DNA of 64,000 nucleotides, taken from assembly GCA_002722055.1 (NCBI GenBank), contig PBKD01000014.1, positions 142,533-206,532 on the forward strand, written 5' to 3'. Origin of the DNA: Rhodospirillaceae bacterium (GTDB taxonomy: Bacteria > Pseudomonadota > Alphaproteobacteria > SHVP01). A model generated the notes under the pieces. The model ran no database searches and had not been told where the DNA came from. It was given only the letters and a program-made list of their open reading frames with translations. Shown piece after piece: positions 55,463 to 63,058 of the stretch (position 1 is the stretch's first letter; every line of letters starts with the position of its first letter). The translations under genes and the position numbers were made by a program.

Positions 55463-56674
55463 TCACTTTCTTGACGGCTCATATAATATTACTGGGCCAT
55501 CTATCCCTTTCATACCATACTTTCCCGCCTCATCAAATACTATTGGTTTACCTTGGGATAATTCCCTTACTATATTTGATACAAGAATTTTATCAGTTTC
55601 AGCCGCATCGCATATTCTAGCCGCCATCTGAACAGTTGATCCAAATAGATCATTTTCTTCAACTATCGGCTCACCAGCATTTATTCCAATCCTCATATGG
55701 AGGGAAAGTTCTTTATTCTCTGAGTTATGGGCTCTTAGACCTTTTATCATAATCAATGCAGACTCTACAGCTTGATGTGATTTAGAAAACCTAGCCATTA
55801 TTCCATCACCTGTATGTTTAACTTCTTTTCCACTAAAATCTCTGAGCGCAAGCCTAACAATGGCATTATGAACTCTTAAAACTTTTTGAGCACCTTCATC
55901 GCCTAATTCTTGTGTTAACTTTGTTGAACCTACTATATCAGTAAAAAGAACTGCAATCGGGCCATCAGTTGTTGAAGAATCTTTCTTAGGGTTTCTCCAT
56001 TCATTTATAGCATTTTCAATCTTGCTTGCTGCATTCATGTCCCCTTTTAAATAATCTTTTAAAGCATCTGTTCCAGCTTGAAACATTGAGATGTATTGAG
56101 GCTCCAAAAGATACTCATCGTAATTGTCTGCAAGCTTCTTAGCTGCTGATGGTTTATTGCCTATAAGAGACAAAACTCTCTCTAAAAGTTTTATAAACTG
56201 GTCGTAATTTAAGGAACTATCTTCACGCACTACTTCACATGCTCCAGCTAAGTATAAATTAGTTCCAAATCGATCAGAACTTGCAATATTTATATTTTTT
56301 AAAACTAAATGTTGAAGAGAATTTTGTAAAAAATTCATTAATGCTAGTGTTGCCTCCTTATCATCCCCTTCAGGCTCAACCTCTTGTTCAACATCAACAT
56401 CTTCAGATAAATTGTCCTCAAAATTATCTAGCGAAGGCTCAATAACTGGGTCACTTGAATAGTTTCTTTTTTTATTTTTTCTTTTCTTAGATAATTTTTT
56501 TTTCTTTAATGTTTTACTTTTATTTTTTTTTGTTTTATTTATATTTTTTTTTGTGCTTCCAAAAATACTTGACATCAACTCCTTTTCTTCTCTTGAGAGA
56601 AAGACTTTAGCCAAAAGGCTATAACTCAAAAGAAATGAGAGAACAAATATACCCCAACTAGCATATTCAAGCAT
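55463..56674 (-). CDS. Membrane-anchored adenylate/guanylate cyclase (class III)
   Basis: One N-terminal transmembrane helix (about residues 5-27), then a very Lys/Asn-rich segment, an acidic stretch, and a helical region. The C-terminal class III cyclase domain (about 240-385) has AVLFTDIVGSTKLTQELGDEG with the metal Asp in FTDIVGS, HTGDGIMARFSKSHQAVESA and GINAGEPIVEENDLFGSTVQMAARICD. It would make cAMP. No sensory domain is recognised in the linker. It lies upstream of the aminotransferase/ald pair and downstream of an acidic single-pass membrane protein. Confidence 0.88.
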   Translation of the reverse strand: MLEYASWGIFVLSFLLSYSLLAKVFLSREEKELMSSIFGSTKKNINKTKKNKSKTLKKKKLSKKRKNKKRNYSSDPVIEPSLDNFEDNLSEDVDVEQEVEPEGDDKEATLALMNFLQNSLQHLVLKNINIASSDRFGTNLYLAGACEVVREDSSLNYDQFIKLLERVLSLIGNKPSAAKKLADNYDEYLLEPQYISMFQAGTDALKDYLKGDMNAASKIENAINEWRNPKKDSSTTDGPIAVLFTDIVGSTKLTQELGDEGAQKVLRVHNAIVRLALRDFSGKEVKHTGDGIMARFSKSHQAVESALIMIKGLRAHNSENKELSLHMRIGINAGEPIVEENDLFGSTVQMAARICDAAETDKILVSNIVRELSQGKPIVFDEAGKYGMKGIDGPVILYEPSRK

Positions 56675-56743
56675 TCATTTTGCCCCATAAGTGAAATCAT
56701 AAAAAATTTTTATAAATAAATTATATATTTATTCGTATTCTTT

Positions 56744-57250
56744 TCAAATACCAAATTGGCCATATAAACTTAATCCGAATTTTTGAAAAATCAATGTAAT
56801 GATAGCAGCAAAACCACAACTAAATATCAAGATACTTAGCATCTTGATTACAAGTGATATTTTAGAACTCTCAGTTACCTCAATATTATTTTCTTTTAAA
56901 ACTCTTTTTTTTCTTTTTCCTAAACTTTCTGCCTGTGGCTTCTCATCAGGAACTTCATCCATCCAACTCTTTGGACTTTCTTCATTTTTATATTCATCTT
57001 CATTTTCACTTGAAGATTCTTCATAGTTTTCGGCTGATTTATCTGGTTCTGTTGTAAAAACCGTCTTCTCTTGTTTCGCTCCCGTAGCAGGATCCAATGT
57101 CTCTCTGATAACTTTTACAGCTTGAACATGCCTCTGTGAGGCAAGTTGCTTTGCATCTTCAACTGCTATTGTCTCCTGATGACCGGGAAATGTAGCGTCA
57201 ATAAGCCACCGATCTTTTGACTTCACATATAATTCTACACTTGTTTCCAT
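56744..57250 (-). CDS. Single-pass membrane protein of unknown function upstream of the cyclase
   Basis: 168 residues. The N-terminal part (METSVELYVKSKDRWLIDATFPG, AVEDAKQLASQRHVQAVKVIRE) is a compact alpha/beta-like segment. An acidic low-complexity linker follows (about 72-110), then a basic patch, and a C-terminal transmembrane helix (about 132-158, ISLVIKMLSILIFSCGFAAII). It is in the same orientation as the adenylate cyclase, 69 bases away, so they may act together. AAAGATAA precedes the ATG. No family recognised with confidence. Confidence 0.65.
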   Translation of the reverse strand: METSVELYVKSKDRWLIDATFPGHQETIAVEDAKQLASQRHVQAVKVIRETLDPATGAKQEKTVFTTEPDKSAENYEESSSENEDEYKNEESPKSWMDEVPDEKPQAESLGKRKKRVLKENNIEVTESSKISLVIKMLSILIFSCGFAAIITLIFQKFGLSLYGQFGI

Positions 57251-57328
57251 TAGTTATCTTTAATTGTAAAATTATTTAATACTATCTGAATTTAATTAAT
57301 AATTGAACAGAAAGGATAATACTTATCA

Positions 57329-58561
57329 TTATTGGTTTTTTTTCAATACTTCATCAATTACTTTATCACCAGTTGGCAAACCAAATTCAAACTTTCCAAA
57401 TATTGACATATTTCTATCCCAGTTTGCACCAAATTGAGAAGCCATAGCATTAACATCCCTATAAAATCTATGAACTGGATTCGTATCATACAGACCTACA
57501 GCTCCCATATGTCCAAATAGTCTATTTACCGAACTTACACATAGTTTTGCTATAAAAGCTCTATCTCTTGTTATTTTTGCAACCTCTCTTGCAGAAAGAG
57601 ATTGCTTATTAAGTCCTTTTTCATGAAGAACTCTGTTTATATTATTATATATCAAAACTGCTGCATCTATCTCTGCTGAAGACTCTGCCAATCTATGCTG
57701 GACAGGGACTTGATCCTTAATTGAATTTCCAAAAATTGCACCCTTCCTATCAGAAGTAAGGTTTTTATAAGCCTCATAAGCGCCTTCAGATGCTCCGATT
57801 AAAGGACCAAGAAAACTAGATCCAAAGTAAGGAAGAAATGGCATTTCATACAAATAGCTTTCTGGGTTTATTGAAGCTCCTGGAGGGTTTCTATCAAAAG
57901 TTGCATGAGCATTAATTGTTCTATATTCTGGAACAAAAAGGTTATCACATTTTATATCTTTGCTTCCAGTCCCTCTCATTCCAATTACATGCCAAGTATC
58001 AATGATTTCAAGTTCACTTGTGGGAACCAAAAGCCTTATATATTTTGAATGATCTCCAGGATCATTTCCATCAATATGTGAGTGGACTATTGACCACTCA
58101 GAGTGATCTACACCTGAGGCAAATCTCCATGTTCCACTTAAATTATAACCTCCCTTAGTTTTTACAGCACAACTACTTATTTGAGCAGAAGCCGTTACAA
58201 TAACTTGGTTTTGATTGCTACCCCAAATTTCATCTTGGCATTCTAGAGACATCCTTCCAGCGATAGCGGCATGAGCACCTACAACAGAAACTATCCAAGC
58301 CGATGAGGGACAACCCCTAGCAATTACCCTTGCGGCATCAGCATGAGTAGCCCAACCCATAGAATAACCTCCATACCTTTTTGGTTGATAAATCCTCATT
58401 AGACCTGAGTTGAATAAATCATCAATATTTTTCTTTGGTAATTTACGATCTTGCTCAGCCTCAAGAGCTCTATCTTTAAAGATTGGAATGAGTGATTCAG
58501 CCCTCTTTATTATATCTTCTCGGCTGGGAATATTGCCATTTATATGCATATCTAAAGACAT
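57329..58561 (-). CDS. Acyl-CoA-dehydrogenase-fold flavin monooxygenase (HsaA/DszC-like)
   Basis: FMN/FAD group D monooxygenase-like protein of the acyl-CoA dehydrogenase fold. GLMRIYQPKRYGGYSMGWATHADAARVIA, GCPSSAWIVSVVGAHAAIAG, YNLSGTWRFASGVDHSEW and WHVIGMRGTGSKDIKCDNLFVPEYRT match the family that includes HsaA and DszC oxygenases. It lacks the catalytic Glu motif of true acyl-CoA dehydrogenases. Start at ATG 58561, with GGAG 8 bases upstream, rather than TTG 58564. A flavin reductase partner is not in the window. Substrate unknown. Confidence 0.85.
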   Translation of the reverse strand: MSLDMHINGNIPSREDIIKRAESLIPIFKDRALEAEQDRKLPKKNIDDLFNSGLMRIYQPKRYGGYSMGWATHADAARVIARGCPSSAWIVSVVGAHAAIAGRMSLECQDEIWGSNQNQVIVTASAQISSCAVKTKGGYNLSGTWRFASGVDHSEWSIVHSHIDGNDPGDHSKYIRLLVPTSELEIIDTWHVIGMRGTGSKDIKCDNLFVPEYRTINAHATFDRNPPGASINPESYLYEMPFLPYFGSSFLGPLIGASEGAYEAYKNLTSDRKGAIFGNSIKDQVPVQHRLAESSAEIDAAVLIYNNINRVLHEKGLNKQSLSAREVAKITRDRAFIAKLCVSSVNRLFGHMGAVGLYDTNPVHRFYRDVNAMASQFGANWDRNMSIFGKFEFGLPTGDKVIDEVLKKNQ

Positions 58562-58592
58562 CAAAAGTCTCCATTAACGATTTGAGATAAGC

Positions 58593-58598
58593 ATTATA
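58593..58598 (-). promoter_or_regulatory. Candidate -10 for the HsaA-like gene
   Basis: TATAAT on the minus strand, about 32 bases before ATG 58561, with no strong -35 in the adjacent AT-rich sequence. It lies between the tRNA-Phe end and the gene. Confidence 0.35.
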
Positions 58599-58626
58599 CT
58601 ATATTTTTTAGCTTTTCTCTATAAAA

Positions 58627-58702
<76 letters not shown>

Positions 58703-58725
58703 AAATTTTATCACTAAGAGGCTGG

Positions 58726-58754
58726 GTTATAAAGGGTCATATGCTTTAAGTCTA
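58726..58754 (-). promoter_or_regulatory. Candidate sigma-70 promoter for tRNA-Phe
   Basis: On the minus strand, TAGACT (4 of 6 to TTGACA) and TATAAC (5 of 6) are separated by exactly 17 bases. The predicted transcript would begin about 17 bases before the tRNA 5' end. Position and spacing are good; the match is found by eye. Confidence 0.5.
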
Positions 58755-58828
58755 GAAAAATTAAAAAAAAAATAGTTTAAATCATAATTACAATCAAAAT
58801 AGGGCTATAAAAAGCCAAAAAATATTAC

Positions 58829-59419
58829 TTAGACTCCAACACCATTGATAAGGGATACTGTCTCATAAAGAGGAAGTCCTATTACATTTGTATAAGAACC
58901 TTTTATTTCAATTATAAAAGTAGAAGCTTTTCCTTGAATTGCATAACTCCCCGCTTTACCCAGCCATTCTTTGGATTCAATATAATAGTCTATATCTGAA
59001 TTAGATAATCTTTTGAACCTTACTTTAGTCATGACTATCTTATGATAAAATCTATCTTGTTTAAACAAAACTACGCAGGAATATACTTTATGCCACCTTC
59101 CTGATAATAAAAATAGTGAATTTTTTGCTTTAATTTTATCTTCTGTTTTGTCAAGTATACTAGCTCCACATACAACTACAGTATCTGCAGCAATTATTAT
59201 GTTATCTGGAAATTTTTTTTTAAATTTTTTCCCTTTGAGTATTGCTACTCTTAAAACATAATCTCTGGGGGTTTCATTTTTATAAATTGTTTCATCTATT
59301 GATGGAGAAACTACATTGCAAGGATTAATACCAATAGAATTTAAAAGAGAAAGCCTCTGAAGTGATTGGGAAGCTAGAATTATTTTTTTGTTTATTTTTA
59401 TATAAAAGGGATCCAACAA
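58829..59419 (-). CDS. maf: Maf family nucleoside triphosphate pyrophosphatase
   Basis: Hydrolyses non-canonical or canonical NTPs (dTTP/UTP/7-methyl-GTP types). It begins IILASQSLQRLSLLNSIGI; the usual S-P-R-R of Maf is S-L-Q-R here, which is unusual. Other motifs are ADTVVVCGASILDKTED, SGRWHKVYSCVVL, WLGKAGSYAIQG and GSYTNVIGLPLYE. 196 residues. It follows infA, as in other Alphaproteobacteria. The start is a TTG near 59419. Which Maf/YhdE subclass is uncertain. Confidence 0.9.
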   Translation of the reverse strand: MLDPFYIKINKKIILASQSLQRLSLLNSIGINPCNVVSPSIDETIYKNETPRDYVLRVAILKGKKFKKKFPDNIIIAADTVVVCGASILDKTEDKIKAKNSLFLLSGRWHKVYSCVVLFKQDRFYHKIVMTKVRFKRLSNSDIDYYIESKEWLGKAGSYAIQGKASTFIIEIKGSYTNVIGLPLYETVSLINGVGV

Positions 59420-59420
59420 A

Positions 59421-59639
59421 TTATTTATATCGAAAAGTTATTCTACCTTTGGATAAATCATATGGTGTCATCTCTACTAAAACTTTATCTCCAGCTAAGA
59501 CTCTAATTCGATTTTTTCTCATTTTACCTGAAGTGTGAGCAAGAACCTCATGATCATTTTCTAATTTCACTCTAAACATAGCATTTGGAAGAATTTCTTC
59601 CACTAAACCAGACATCTCTAACAATTCTTCTTTAGCCAA
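59421..59639 (-). CDS. infA: Translation initiation factor IF-1
   Basis: S1/OB-fold initiation factor. [53 protein letters not shown] is the conserved sequence, with 72 residues total. The start is TTG at 59637-59639, supported by AAGGAG 6 bases upstream; no ATG is present at the N-terminus. Sits between the phosphatase gene and maf in the conserved alphaproteobacterial cluster. Confidence 0.96.
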   Translation of the reverse strand: MAKEELLEMSGLVEEILPNAMFRVKLENDHEVLAHTSGKMRKNRIRVLAGDKVLVEMTPYDLSKGRITFRYK

Positions 59640-59719
59640 TTAATACTCCTTTTAGGTTGTTAGCGTAACATTATACACTTTTGATTATAAAAGTCACAAA
59701 TTAATTAATCATAATTAAT

Positions 59720-60148
59720 TTATTTACTGATAAATTTTTTTATTATTAATTTGTTTATTTGTTCACGAACTTCTCTATAAGAACTCAAAATTTGCTCTCT
59801 ACTGCCATGAACATTGCTCACGTCATAGCAAGGCCAATATTCAATTTCCCAGGAATTATACCTGGTTAATTCTTTAGATAAATGCTGTGCTTCAGGAGAT
59901 AAAGTTATTACTATGTCAAAATCTTTATTAATAATATCTCTGATTAACTGATGCTGATGATCAGATATATCAATATTGATTTCAGACATTACTTCAATTG
60001 CAAAGTTATCAATTTCTCCTTTTTTCACCCCTGCAGACTCAACATGAATAGCAGTATACAAATGATTTTTTAACAAACCTTCCGCAATTACTGACCTTAC
60101 AGAGTTTAGATTGCATACAAACAAAACGGAGTTAATAACCTTTTTCAT
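59720..60148 (-). CDS. Low molecular weight phosphatase family protein (ArsC/LMW-PTP fold)
   Basis: P-loop VLFVCNLNSVRSVIAEG with the CX5R signature (Cys-Asn-Leu-Asn-Ser-Val-Arg). The acid-loop region is less obvious, near VITLSPEAQHLSKEL. 142 residues. The conserved neighbour of UPF0262 and infA in Alphaproteobacteria. May be a phosphotyrosine phosphatase or arsenate reductase-like protein; not decidable here. Confidence 0.85.
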   Translation of the reverse strand: MKKVINSVLFVCNLNSVRSVIAEGLLKNHLYTAIHVESAGVKKGEIDNFAIEVMSEINIDISDHQHQLIRDIINKDFDIVITLSPEAQHLSKELTRYNSWEIEYWPCYDVSNVHGSREQILSSYREVREQINKLIIKKFISK

Positions 60149-60151
60149 TTT

Positions 60152-60616
60152 TTACCTCAAGTGGAGCACACTTATTAGCGTAAATAGTCTTCTAGAAGTT
60201 TTATCATCTAATTTTACTTTGCCAGAAAGCCTCTCTTTTACCATCGCTGATCCCTCATTATGTAAGCTCCTCCTAGCCATATCTATTGTCTCTATCTGAG
60301 AGGGTGAGGATGACCTAATTGCCTGAAAATAACTATCGCATATTGATAGATAATCTCTAATTAAGCCTCTAAATGGGTTAAGAGACAGTCCAATTATTGT
60401 TATAGGGGTTTTATCAATTTGCCTAATATCTAATAGCACTCTGTTTTCTTTAATAGACAAGATTAGGTCAAATGGCCCAATGATTTCTGATTTAATTAAT
60501 TTAAAATAATTTTTTTCTAATAGATCATAAATTGCAATTTTTTTTTCTTGCTCAATATCTAAGCTTCTTTTAGCAACAGTTTTTTCATCAATTTCAAGAG
60601 CAATTATATCCTGCAA
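60152..60616 (-). CDS. UPF0262 family protein
   Basis: Alphaproteobacterial family without known function. IALEIDEKTVAKRSLDIEQEKKIAIYDL, GPFDLILSIKENRVLLDI, SLNPFRGLIRDYLSICDSYFQAI and DMARRSLHNEGS are family segments. 154 residues. It lies between hisD and the phosphatase gene, spacing 15 and 3 bases. Confidence 0.88.
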   Translation of the reverse strand: MQDIIALEIDEKTVAKRSLDIEQEKKIAIYDLLEKNYFKLIKSEIIGPFDLILSIKENRVLLDIRQIDKTPITIIGLSLNPFRGLIRDYLSICDSYFQAIRSSSPSQIETIDMARRSLHNEGSAMVKERLSGKVKLDDKTSRRLFTLISVLHLR

Positions 60617-60631
60617 AATTAAATTACCTAA

Positions 60632-61930
60632 CTAAGTTTTATCTTTTAACCTGATGGAGACAGATAATGCATGAGCTGATAATCCCTCATATTCTGCAAT
60701 AGTTAAAATATCATCACTAAGAGCATTTAGGGATTCATTAGTGCTTTGAATAATGGAACTTCTTTTTAGAAAATCTAAAACTGATAAACCCGAAGTAAAT
60801 CGAGATGTCCCAGAAGTAGGCAAAACATGATTAGGTCCAGCAATATAGTCACCTAAAGCTTCAGGAGTATTTCTTCCAAGAAAAATAGAACCAGCATTAG
60901 AAAATTTTGAAAGAAGTTCTTTTGGATTATCAACAGATAATTGCAAATGCTCTGGGGCAATTTTATCAATTATGGGACCAACATTATTAATATTATCTAC
61001 TATAATTATAAGTCCATTATTGTTCCAACTCTGAGAGGCTATCTCAGATCTTTTCAAATGATTCAAATGATATTGAATTTTTTCTGCAACTTTGTTGGCA
61101 AAATCATATGAATCACAAATTAAAATAGACCTTGCCTCAGTATCATGTTCTGATTGAGATAAAAGGTCAGTTGCAGTCCATTCTGGATTACCAATTGAGT
61201 CAGAAACAACTAATATCTCTGAGGGGCCAGCAAAAGCATCTATACCCACTTTACCAAAAACAATTTTTTTTGCAGTAGCAACAAAAATATTACCTGGGCC
61301 AACAATTTTATCTACTTTATTAATTGTTTCTGTTCCATACGCAAGAGCTGCAACAGCTTGAGCACCACCTATTTTATAGATTTCTTTAATTCCAGCAATT
61401 TCTGCAGACACTAAAATAACCGGATCAATTAACCCATTAGGAGCAGGTACTGTCATTACAATTCTACTTACGTTAGCAACTTTCGCAGGAATAGAATTCA
61501 TCAAAACACTACTAGGATAAACTGCTGTTCCACCAGGCACATAGATTCCTACCGAAGAAATTGGTGTCCACCTATGACCTAAGCCAATACCAAGTTTATC
61601 ATAATAAAAATTATCTTCAGGTAACTGAGATTTATGATAGGAAAATATTCTATCTCTTGCTTTCTTTAAAGCATCAATTATTTTCTGCGAAACATTTTTT
61701 TTTGCTTTTATAATTTCCTCTTCTGATACTATTAATTCTTTTGACGAGAGAAAACAATTATCAAAATCTTTATTATATTTTATTAAAGCATTATCACCGT
61801 TATTCTTTACATCTTCAATAATTGAAAAAACCTTTTTTTCAACAGAGGTTCCTTTTCCGGAAGATGTGCTTAATATATCATCTAGTTGTATATAAAAATC
61901 TTTATCTTGAAAGTTAAGCTGCTTTACCAT
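60632..61930 (-). CDS. hisD: Histidinol dehydrogenase
   Basis: Last two oxidation steps of histidine biosynthesis, zinc- and NAD-dependent. VGIYVPGGTAVYPSSVLMNSIPA, KIGGAQAVAALAYGTETI, DKIVGPGNIFVATAKKIVFG, DAFAGPSEILVVSD, LSQSEHDTEARSIL (catalytic region), GPNHVLPTSGTSRF. 432 residues. It overlaps hisG by 17 bases. Confidence 0.97.
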   Translation of the reverse strand: MVKQLNFQDKDFYIQLDDILSTSSGKGTSVEKKVFSIIEDVKNNGDNALIKYNKDFDNCFLSSKELIVSEEEIIKAKKNVSQKIIDALKKARDRIFSYHKSQLPEDNFYYDKLGIGLGHRWTPISSVGIYVPGGTAVYPSSVLMNSIPAKVANVSRIVMTVPAPNGLIDPVILVSAEIAGIKEIYKIGGAQAVAALAYGTETINKVDKIVGPGNIFVATAKKIVFGKVGIDAFAGPSEILVVSDSIGNPEWTATDLLSQSEHDTEARSILICDSYDFANKVAEKIQYHLNHLKRSEIASQSWNNNGLIIIVDNINNVGPIIDKIAPEHLQLSVDNPKELLSKFSNAGSIFLGRNTPEALGDYIAGPNHVLPTSGTSRFTSGLSVLDFLKRSSIIQSTNESLNALSDDILTIAEYEGLSAHALSVSIRLKDKT

Positions 61931-62582
61931 GAACTATCTCAGAAAATTTATCTATTAAATTATTAATTTTTTTAGGTTTAGTTTTCAATGATGTTCTATT
62001 AACAATCAAATGGGTCGAGATATCTGTGATTTTTTCTTTTTCAACTAAACCATTTGCTTTTAAAGTCTCACCTGTCTCTACTATGTCAACTATAGTATCG
62101 CATAAACCCAGACTAGGAGCGAGCTCAATAGCACCATTCAATTTAATACAATTGGCCTGAACTCCTATTTTTTCAAAGTGCCTTTTAGTTATATTAGGAT
62201 ATTTTGTTGCAACTTTTTCATAACTAGCAGCCAGATTTCCATTTTTTAAACTTAAATTTACAGACCTTGCAATAACAAGCTTGCAAATGCCTATTTTTAA
62301 ATCTAATGGCATATATAGTTCAGAATAACCTTGTTCTAAAATGTCATCTTGCCCAGCAATACCAATATCTGCAGCACCAAAAGCCACAAAGGTAGGTACG
62401 TCAGAACTCCTAATTCTAACTAAGTCTATATCCTGATCATTTGTTGAAAATCTTAATTTACGAGATTTAGGATTATTAAATTCTTTCTCTGGCAAAATTT
62501 CTGACTTCAGTATCAAGTCTACTGACTTATTCAAAATACGCCCCTTTGGTAATGCAAAGATAATTTTTTCAAAATCTTCCAA
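61914..62582 (-). CDS. hisG: ATP phosphoribosyltransferase catalytic subunit (short form)
   Basis: First step of histidine biosynthesis. FALPKGRILNKSVDLILKSEI, FGAADIGIAGQDDILEQG and GLCDTIVDIVETGETLKANGL with 222 residues and no C-terminal regulatory domain: the short HisG form, which normally requires HisZ (not in the window). The start is TTG 62580-62582 with AGGAG 6 bases upstream. Overlaps hisD. Confidence 0.95.
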   Translation of the reverse strand: MEDFEKIIFALPKGRILNKSVDLILKSEILPEKEFNNPKSRKLRFSTNDQDIDLVRIRSSDVPTFVAFGAADIGIAGQDDILEQGYSELYMPLDLKIGICKLVIARSVNLSLKNGNLAASYEKVATKYPNITKRHFEKIGVQANCIKLNGAIELAPSLGLCDTIVDIVETGETLKANGLVEKEKITDISTHLIVNRTSLKTKPKKINNLIDKFSEIVHGKAA

Positions 62583-62617
62583 GTTACTCTCCTAAAAATT
62601 CTTTAATTGTATAATTC

Positions 62618-63058
62618 CTAGAGCCTTTCTAAATTGTGATTCGGAACAGTACCAGTTTTCCAGGGCTCAGATAAATCCTTTAATATGCACTCCACACACT
62701 CAACCTCTAAATCAATCACAGCTCCACCAGCAAAATTCAAATATATGTGGATCAAATGACCTCCATCAGTTTGGTAATTTATAGCAAGTAACTCAAGTGG
62801 TAAATTTTCTTTTTCATTATTTAAACTCTTTGTTCTAACTCTTAAAACACCTTGAAATCTTATAATTGAGTATATTCTCTCTTTTTTATTGATATTTTCC
62901 CATTTAAATCTATTTACAAGAAGAATAAATGTTCTTTGTTTTTTTAAAAATGTCATGTTTTTTTTTAAAATTATTGAGTCTTGGACCATGCTTGAAATGA
63001 TATCTAAATCAATGAAATCTAAGGCTAATATATTTTTTTCATTATTATTTCTAACCAT
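62618..63058 (-). CDS. DUF2948 family protein
   Basis: 146-residue protein with ILALDFIDLDIISSMVQDSI, FILLVNRFKWE, LELLAINYQTDGGHLIHIYLNFAGGAVIDLEVECVECILKDLSEPW, the features of alphaproteobacterial DUF2948 proteins. No known function. It lies between murA (start overlaps its stop region as TAAATG) and hisG, as in relatives. Confidence 0.87.
   Translation of the reverse strand: MVRNNNEKNILALDFIDLDIISSMVQDSIILKKNMTFLKKQRTFILLVNRFKWENINKKERIYSIIRFQGVLRVRTKSLNNEKENLPLELLAINYQTDGGHLIHIYLNFAGGAVIDLEVECVECILKDLSEPWKTGTVPNHNLERL

Noticed and set aside
58805-58835. Possible intrinsic terminator after maf (GGCT...AGCC)
   Set aside because: The stem is only 4 bp and the following T-run is interrupted, so I do not call it.
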